From the NCBI RefSeq assembly GCF_000744375.1, contig NZ_JQLU01000005.1, positions 2,279,496-2,343,495 of the forward strand: a DNA stretch of 64,000 nt, written 5' to 3'. The notes under the pieces were generated by a model that ran no database searches, was not told the DNA's origin, and saw only the letters and a list, made by a program, of their open reading frames with translations. The stretch comes from Carnobacterium gallinarum DSM 4847. Its GTDB lineage: Bacteria; Bacillota; Bacilli; Lactobacillales; Carnobacteriaceae. This document shows positions 60,912 to 64,000 of the stretch, piece by piece (within the stretch, counting starts at the first letter, position 1; each line of letters opens with the position of its first letter). A program made the position numbers and the translations under genes.

Positions 60912-61301
60912 ATGTCTAAAAATAAAAAAATGTTCCTTTTTTGTTTTATAGGATTTATTGGCGTTATTTGCTTAACCTATGTGGTACGGAATCAGCAAAA
61001 TAATATTATTGAAGCATTTTCTAAAAACACTGGAAAATGGCAAGTATCAACTAGTGGAACTGAATGGGGAGAATTAGTGATTCAAAAAAATCAACAGGCT
61101 AGTTTAGTTTGGAGTGATGGAACACAAATTTCTGGCAAGTATAAGGTCAATAATTTTCAAAAGACCTTTATCATTGAAGATCAAAAAACAAAAGAAAAGG
61201 CTGTTTTTGAAGGTGTTTTTGTGAATCAAAAAAATATAGGTAAGTTTTCCTTACAAGCAAATTATCAAGGGGATAATACGTTACTGGTTTTTTTAGATTG
61301 A
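60912..61301 (+). CDS. Membrane-anchored hypothetical protein
   Basis: A 129-residue protein with an uncleaved-looking N-terminal anchor (MFLFCFIGFIGVICLTYVV, residues 7-25) and an exported beta-rich domain: TGKWQVSTSGTEWGELVIQK, LVWSDGTQISGKYKVNN, FIIEDQKTKEKAVFEGVFV. The pattern resembles a small lipocalin-like or DUF-type beta barrel. No family recognised. AAAGGAG site present. Confidence 0.65.
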   Translation: MSKNKKMFLFCFIGFIGVICLTYVVRNQQNNIIEAFSKNTGKWQVSTSGTEWGELVIQKNQQASLVWSDGTQISGKYKVNNFQKTFIIEDQKTKEKAVFEGVFVNQKNIGKFSLQANYQGDNTLLVFLD

Positions 61302-61335
61302 TACGATGCGACTGTTTTTTTATTGTGTGATTTTA

Positions 61336-61349
61336 TACAAACGGTTTCA
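61336..61349. promoter_or_regulatory. Possible catabolite-responsive element upstream of ald
   Basis: TACAAACGGTTTCA fits the CcpA cre consensus TGNAANCGNTNNCA at all fixed positions but one. It lies about 25 bases before the TATACT element of the ald promoter (near 61367). Confidence 0.45.
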
Positions 61350-61418
61350 ATTTATCTGGAAAAAGTTTATACTAGTAAGTAAATAAACCAAAAAATTCTA
61401 GATACTGGGGGAGTAAGA

Positions 61419-62531
61419 ATGTTCATTGGGATACCAAAAGAAATTAAGAACAATGAAAATCGAGTTGGGATTGTGCCAGCTGGGGTTACTGAATTAGTTA
61501 GTGCTGGGCATCGAGTAATGGTTGAAGCTGGAGCAGGAATTAATGCAGGATTTACAGATGAGGCCTATCAAAAAGCTGGAGCAGAAATTCAGATAGATGC
61601 AGCTACTGTTTGGCAGGCTGAAATGATTATTAAAGTAAAAGAACCATTAACTGAAGAATATCGTTATTTCTATGAAGGATTAATTCTCTTTACTTATCTG
61701 CATTTAGCACCAGATTTTGTGTTAACTAAAGCCTTAAAAGATGCTGGTGTAACAGCTATTGGCTATGAAACGATGAAGGGAATCGATGGCAGTTTACCAT
61801 TGTTAACCCCAATGAGCGAAGTAGCTGGCCGGATGTCGGTTCAGATTGGCGCACAATTTTTAGAAAGCCAAAAAGGTGGTCGTGGAATTTTATTATCTGG
61901 CGTGCCAGGTGTTCAAAGAGGTCGTGTGACAATTATTGGCGGTGGAATTTCAGGGACACATGCTGCTAAAGTAGCGATTGGCATGGGAGCTGCCGTGACG
62001 ATTTTAGATATTAATCCAAAACGTTTGGCAGAGTTAGATGATTTATTTGGAAGTCAGATTAATACGTTAATCTCTAATCAATACAATATTGCTCATACCG
62101 TTCGACATGCAGATGTGGTAATTGGCGCGGTTCTAATTCCAGGTGATAAAGCGCCTAAGCTTGTTACAGAGGAAATGGTGAAAACGATGAAACAAGGTGC
62201 GGTTCTAGTAGATATTGCGATTGATCAAGGTGGGATTTTTGAAACGACAGACCGAGTAACGACTCATGATCAACCAACATATGTAAAACATGGAGTTGTT
62301 CATTATGCAGTTGCTAATATGCCAGGAGCAGTTGCGAGAACGTCTACAATGGCTTTAACGAATGTGACATTACCATATGCCTTACAAATTGCTAATAAAG
62401 GAATTCAAGTGGCAGCTAATGAAAATCCAACTATTTTGACAGGGATTAATTTAATTAGTCATGAAGTAACGTTCAAAGCAGTTGCAAAGGCTCATGGATT
62501 TGATTATACAGATGTTTTAGAATTAATTTAA
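61419..62531 (+). CDS. ald: Alanine dehydrogenase
   Basis: A 370-residue NAD-dependent alanine dehydrogenase, the usual family length. [17 protein letters not shown] (substrate Arg near residue 15), [11 protein letters not shown] (Lys near 74), [10 protein letters not shown] (His near 95) and the NAD-binding [20 protein letters not shown] near 174-193 are all present, with [14 protein letters not shown] carrying the catalytic Asp near 269. It interconverts alanine and pyruvate plus ammonia. A possible cre site upstream suggests CcpA control. GGGGGAG site and terminator show a single-gene unit. Confidence 0.94.
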   Translation: MFIGIPKEIKNNENRVGIVPAGVTELVSAGHRVMVEAGAGINAGFTDEAYQKAGAEIQIDAATVWQAEMIIKVKEPLTEEYRYFYEGLILFTYLHLAPDFVLTKALKDAGVTAIGYETMKGIDGSLPLLTPMSEVAGRMSVQIGAQFLESQKGGRGILLSGVPGVQRGRVTIIGGGISGTHAAKVAIGMGAAVTILDINPKRLAELDDLFGSQINTLISNQYNIAHTVRHADVVIGAVLIPGDKAPKLVTEEMVKTMKQGAVLVDIAIDQGGIFETTDRVTTHDQPTYVKHGVVHYAVANMPGAVARTSTMALTNVTLPYALQIANKGIQVAANENPTILTGINLISHEVTFKAVAKAHGFDYTDVLELI

Positions 62532-62542
62532 TTGAGTCGATA

Positions 62543-62588
62543 AACAAAGAAATCTTGTTAAAATTAGAGATTTCTTTGTTTTTTTTGA
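62543..62588 (+). terminator. Terminator of ald
   Basis: AACAAAGAAATCT pairs with AGATTTCTTTGTT and is followed by T8. Confidence 0.88.
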
Positions 62589-62703
62589 AATATTCGTAAA
62601 AAAGCTAAGTTTAGGGTTTAGTTTTTTGTGAAAAAGCAATATACTAGTAAAGAACAGCAATGAAGCAATCAAGTTATTAAATCACTTAAAGGAGCGCGCT
62701 CAT

Positions 62704-62931
62704 TTGTCAAGAGGTAATAAAGAAGTAAAAGTAGAAGTAAGAGAAACTGAACGAAATACAGAGGATTTTGTGGAATTAGAATTATTCATTAATGACGAAA
62801 AAATTGGTTCTGTCCAACAAGAAGGCAAAAAAAACCCAACTGTTTTTATGAAAGATGGTAAAAGTTTTGTTGTTAAAAATGTTGATGCCGGAATTAACGA
62901 TTTAATTATGGACTACAATTTACACAATTAA
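62704..62931 (+). CDS. DUF2969 family protein
   Basis: A 75-residue charged soluble protein which I recognise as DUF2969, a small family limited to lactic acid bacteria and streptococci: KEVKVEVRETERNTEDFVEL, LFINDEKIGSVQQEGKKN and FVVKNVDAGINDLIMDYNLH. Function unknown. Start is TTG 62704, with AAAGGAG nine bases upstream; no in-frame ATG would keep the conserved N-terminus. Flanked by terminators on both sides. Confidence 0.8.
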   Translation: MSRGNKEVKVEVRETERNTEDFVELELFINDEKIGSVQQEGKKNPTVFMKDGKSFVVKNVDAGINDLIMDYNLHN

Positions 62932-62951
62932 AAATTAAATAGGTTAAACAG

Positions 62952-62986
62952 TCATTTCCTTGATAATTAAGGAAATGATTTTTTTA
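62952..62986 (+). terminator. Terminator after the DUF2969 gene
   Basis: TCATTTCCTTGAT/ATTAAGGAAATGA hairpin followed by T7. Confidence 0.88.
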
Positions 62987-62999
62987 TGCAAAACAAAAA

Positions 63000-63077
63000 T
63001 TTAAGGCGAACCTAAAAAGTGTTGACCAGTTAAAAAAGATATGGCATACTTTAATAAATAAGTTAGGGTTACCTAAA
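63000..63077 (+). promoter_or_regulatory. Metal-regulated promoter with two DtxR/MntR-type palindromes
   Basis: TTAAGGCGAACCTAAA (about 63000-63015) and TTAGGGTTACCTAAA (about 63063-63077) are related palindromes of the TTAGG-N4-CCTAAA kind bound by MntR/SloR/EfaR regulators. Between them lies TTGACC (63023), a 17-base spacer and CATACT. The boxes thus flank the promoter and overlap the start of transcription. Confidence 0.75.
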
Positions 63078-63091
63078 AAAGGAGTAGCGTT

Positions 63092-63820
63092 ATGGAAATT
63101 AAAAATTTATCGGTAGCATTTAATCATAAAAAAGTTTTAGATTCAATTTCATTAGATATAGAAGAAGGAAGTTTAACTGGTATTGTTGGTCCCAATGGAG
63201 CTGGTAAATCAACTTTAATCAAGGCAGCTATTGGTTTAGTGAAAAGCGATAATGGAGAAGTCTTTTATCAGGGGCTTCCAATCAAGCAAATGAAAAAGCA
63301 AATTGCGTATGTCCCTCAAAGAAATGAAGTAGATTTAGATTTTCCAATTACTGTTAAAGAAATGGTTTTAATTGGAACATATCCTAAGTTAGGATTATTT
63401 AGGCGACCTAATAAAGCAAGTAAACGCCAAGCAATGGCAGCTTTAGAGGCAGTTGGTATGGAGCAATTCGCTCATCGCCAAATTGGGCAACTTTCAGGTG
63501 GACAATTGCAACGGGTTTTTATTGCTCGGGCATTAAGCCAAGAGGCGGAACTATTTCTATTGGATGAACCATTTGTTGGAGTTGATAGTCAAAGTGAGAC
63601 GATTATTATTCATTTATTGAAAGAGCTTGTAGCTGCCGGGAAAACGATTGTTGTTGTGCATCATGATTTAGATAAAGTAGCGCATTATTTTGATAATGTA
63701 ATTTTGCTAAATCAACGAGTAATTGCTAATGGAACGGTAAAACAGGTTTTTAATGAAGAAAATCTGAAACATACGTATGTTAGTTCTGAATTATTAAGTT
63801 ATGGAATAGGCGGGATATAA
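63092..63820 (+). CDS. Manganese/zinc ABC transporter ATP-binding protein
   Basis: A 242-residue ABC ATPase: Walker A GPNGAGKSTLIKA near residues 34-46, Q-loop YVPQRNEVDLDFP near 73-85, signature LSGGQLQRVF near 138-147 and Walker B LFLLDEPFVGVD near 158-169. The VDLDFPITVKEMVLIG stretch is characteristic of Mn/Zn (SitB/MtsB/ZnuC-like) ATPases. The overlapping next gene (TAATG) is the permease. The metal-type operator boxes upstream favour manganese. The substrate-binding lipoprotein should lie beyond the window. Confidence 0.9.
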   Translation: MEIKNLSVAFNHKKVLDSISLDIEEGSLTGIVGPNGAGKSTLIKAAIGLVKSDNGEVFYQGLPIKQMKKQIAYVPQRNEVDLDFPITVKEMVLIGTYPKLGLFRRPNKASKRQAMAALEAVGMEQFAHRQIGQLSGGQLQRVFIARALSQEAELFLLDEPFVGVDSQSETIIIHLLKELVAAGKTIVVVHHDLDKVAHYFDNVILLNQRVIANGTVKQVFNEENLKHTYVSSELLSYGIGGI

Positions 63821-64000
63821 TGTTTATTGAAGGATTAATGCAATATGAATTTTTACAAAAAGCTTTATTTACTTCTATTTTAGTAGGAATTGTTTCAGGA
63901 GTGATTGGTAGCTTTATTATTTTAAGAGGAATGTCTTTAATGGGAGATGCCATTTCTCATGCGGTTTTGCCAGGGGTGGCGATTTCTTATATGTTTGGGT
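63820..64000 (+). CDS. Manganese/zinc ABC transporter permease, N-terminal part
   Basis: The first 60 residues of an ABC-3 family permease, cut by the window end. FIEGLMQYEFLQKALFTSIL and VGIVSGVIGSFIILRGMSLM, then GDAISHAVLPGVAISYMFG, is the conserved opening of the MntC/SitC/ZnuB-type permeases. It starts in the stop codon of the ATPase gene (TAATG), so the subunits are translationally coupled. Confidence 0.93.
   Translation, partial: MFIEGLMQYEFLQKALFTSILVGIVSGVIGSFIILRGMSLMGDAISHAVLPGVAISYMFG

Noticed and set aside
1-64000. CRISPR array or cas genes
   Set aside because: No regularly spaced repeats of 24-40 bases and no Cas-like protein were seen.

Overview
The window looks like a chromosomal segment of a low-GC Gram-positive lactic acid bacterium, most probably Carnobacterium maltaromaticum or a close relative. 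The most specific evidence is a class IIa bacteriocin at 46854-47039 that, from memory, differs from carnobacteriocin BM1 at only three mature residues and is followed by its immunity gene. The AT-rich composition, strong AGGAGG ribosome binding sites, demethylmenaquinone/cytochrome bd respiration genes and Feo, OppA and iol genes fit that group. No rRNA, tRNA or CRISPR array was seen; the one structural RNA gene is ssrA (tmRNA).

Layout. 1-9.5 kb is a respiration block: the end of cydA, then cydB, cydD and cydC, a divergent polyprenyl diphosphate synthase, a MenA-type prenyltransferase, a DUF1149 protein and a type II NADH dehydrogenase. Together these supply the quinone, the electron input and the terminal oxidase of a short aerobic chain. 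9.7-12.5 kb has a flavodoxin-fold reductase with a membrane tail, a histidine phosphatase, a Cof-type HAD phosphatase and tmRNA. 12.7-18.8 kb is an accessory island directly downstream of ssrA: an IS3 remnant, a complete IS256-type element with target duplication inside a decayed gene, a type VII secretion LXG toxin cassette (two small partner proteins, LXG toxin, candidate immunity protein) and a broken reverse transcriptase gene. 19.1-25.4 kb is carbohydrate use: a secreted GH16 glucanase, then an RpiR regulator divergent from a ChbG-like deacetylase, a PTS EIICB and a GH4 phospho-glycosidase. 25.5-29.1 kb carries a membrane-anchored DUF4041/T5orf172 protein and a divergent Rgg regulator/CPBP membrane protein pair.

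29.1-36.0 kb is a MerR regulon. Five promoters have the 19-bp spacer typical of MerR control, each with the same dyad (CTTAAAGT-NN-ACTTTAAG or close variants) in the spacer. They precede an aldo/keto reductase, a MerR gene broken by a nonsense codon together with an intact MerR gene, a cupin, a carboxymuconolactone decarboxylase-like protein and a short-chain dehydrogenase. A third MerR gene lies at the end. An ATP-grasp ligase and a broken MFS exporter sit inside this block.

36.5-47.4 kb has nrdI, an HI_0552-like gene, a cupin and oligopeptide-binding lipoprotein pair, a Fur-boxed feoA-feoA-feoB operon with a Cys-rich membrane protein, two related proteins of unknown function (one truncated), a membrane protein with a leucine-rich-repeat tail, and the bacteriocin/immunity pair. 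47.6-58.2 kb is a myo-inositol catabolic locus: iolR divergent from iolA-B-C-D-G-E, a sodium/solute symporter and an orphan Lac/Cel-type EIIB, with IolR-like boxes between iolR and iolA. 58.4-64 kb ends with an aldo/keto reductase, an AEC transporter, alanine dehydrogenase, a DUF2969 protein and the start of a Mn/Zn ABC importer operon behind DtxR-type palindromes.

All assignments come from reading the sequence and recalled family knowledge; no database search was run.
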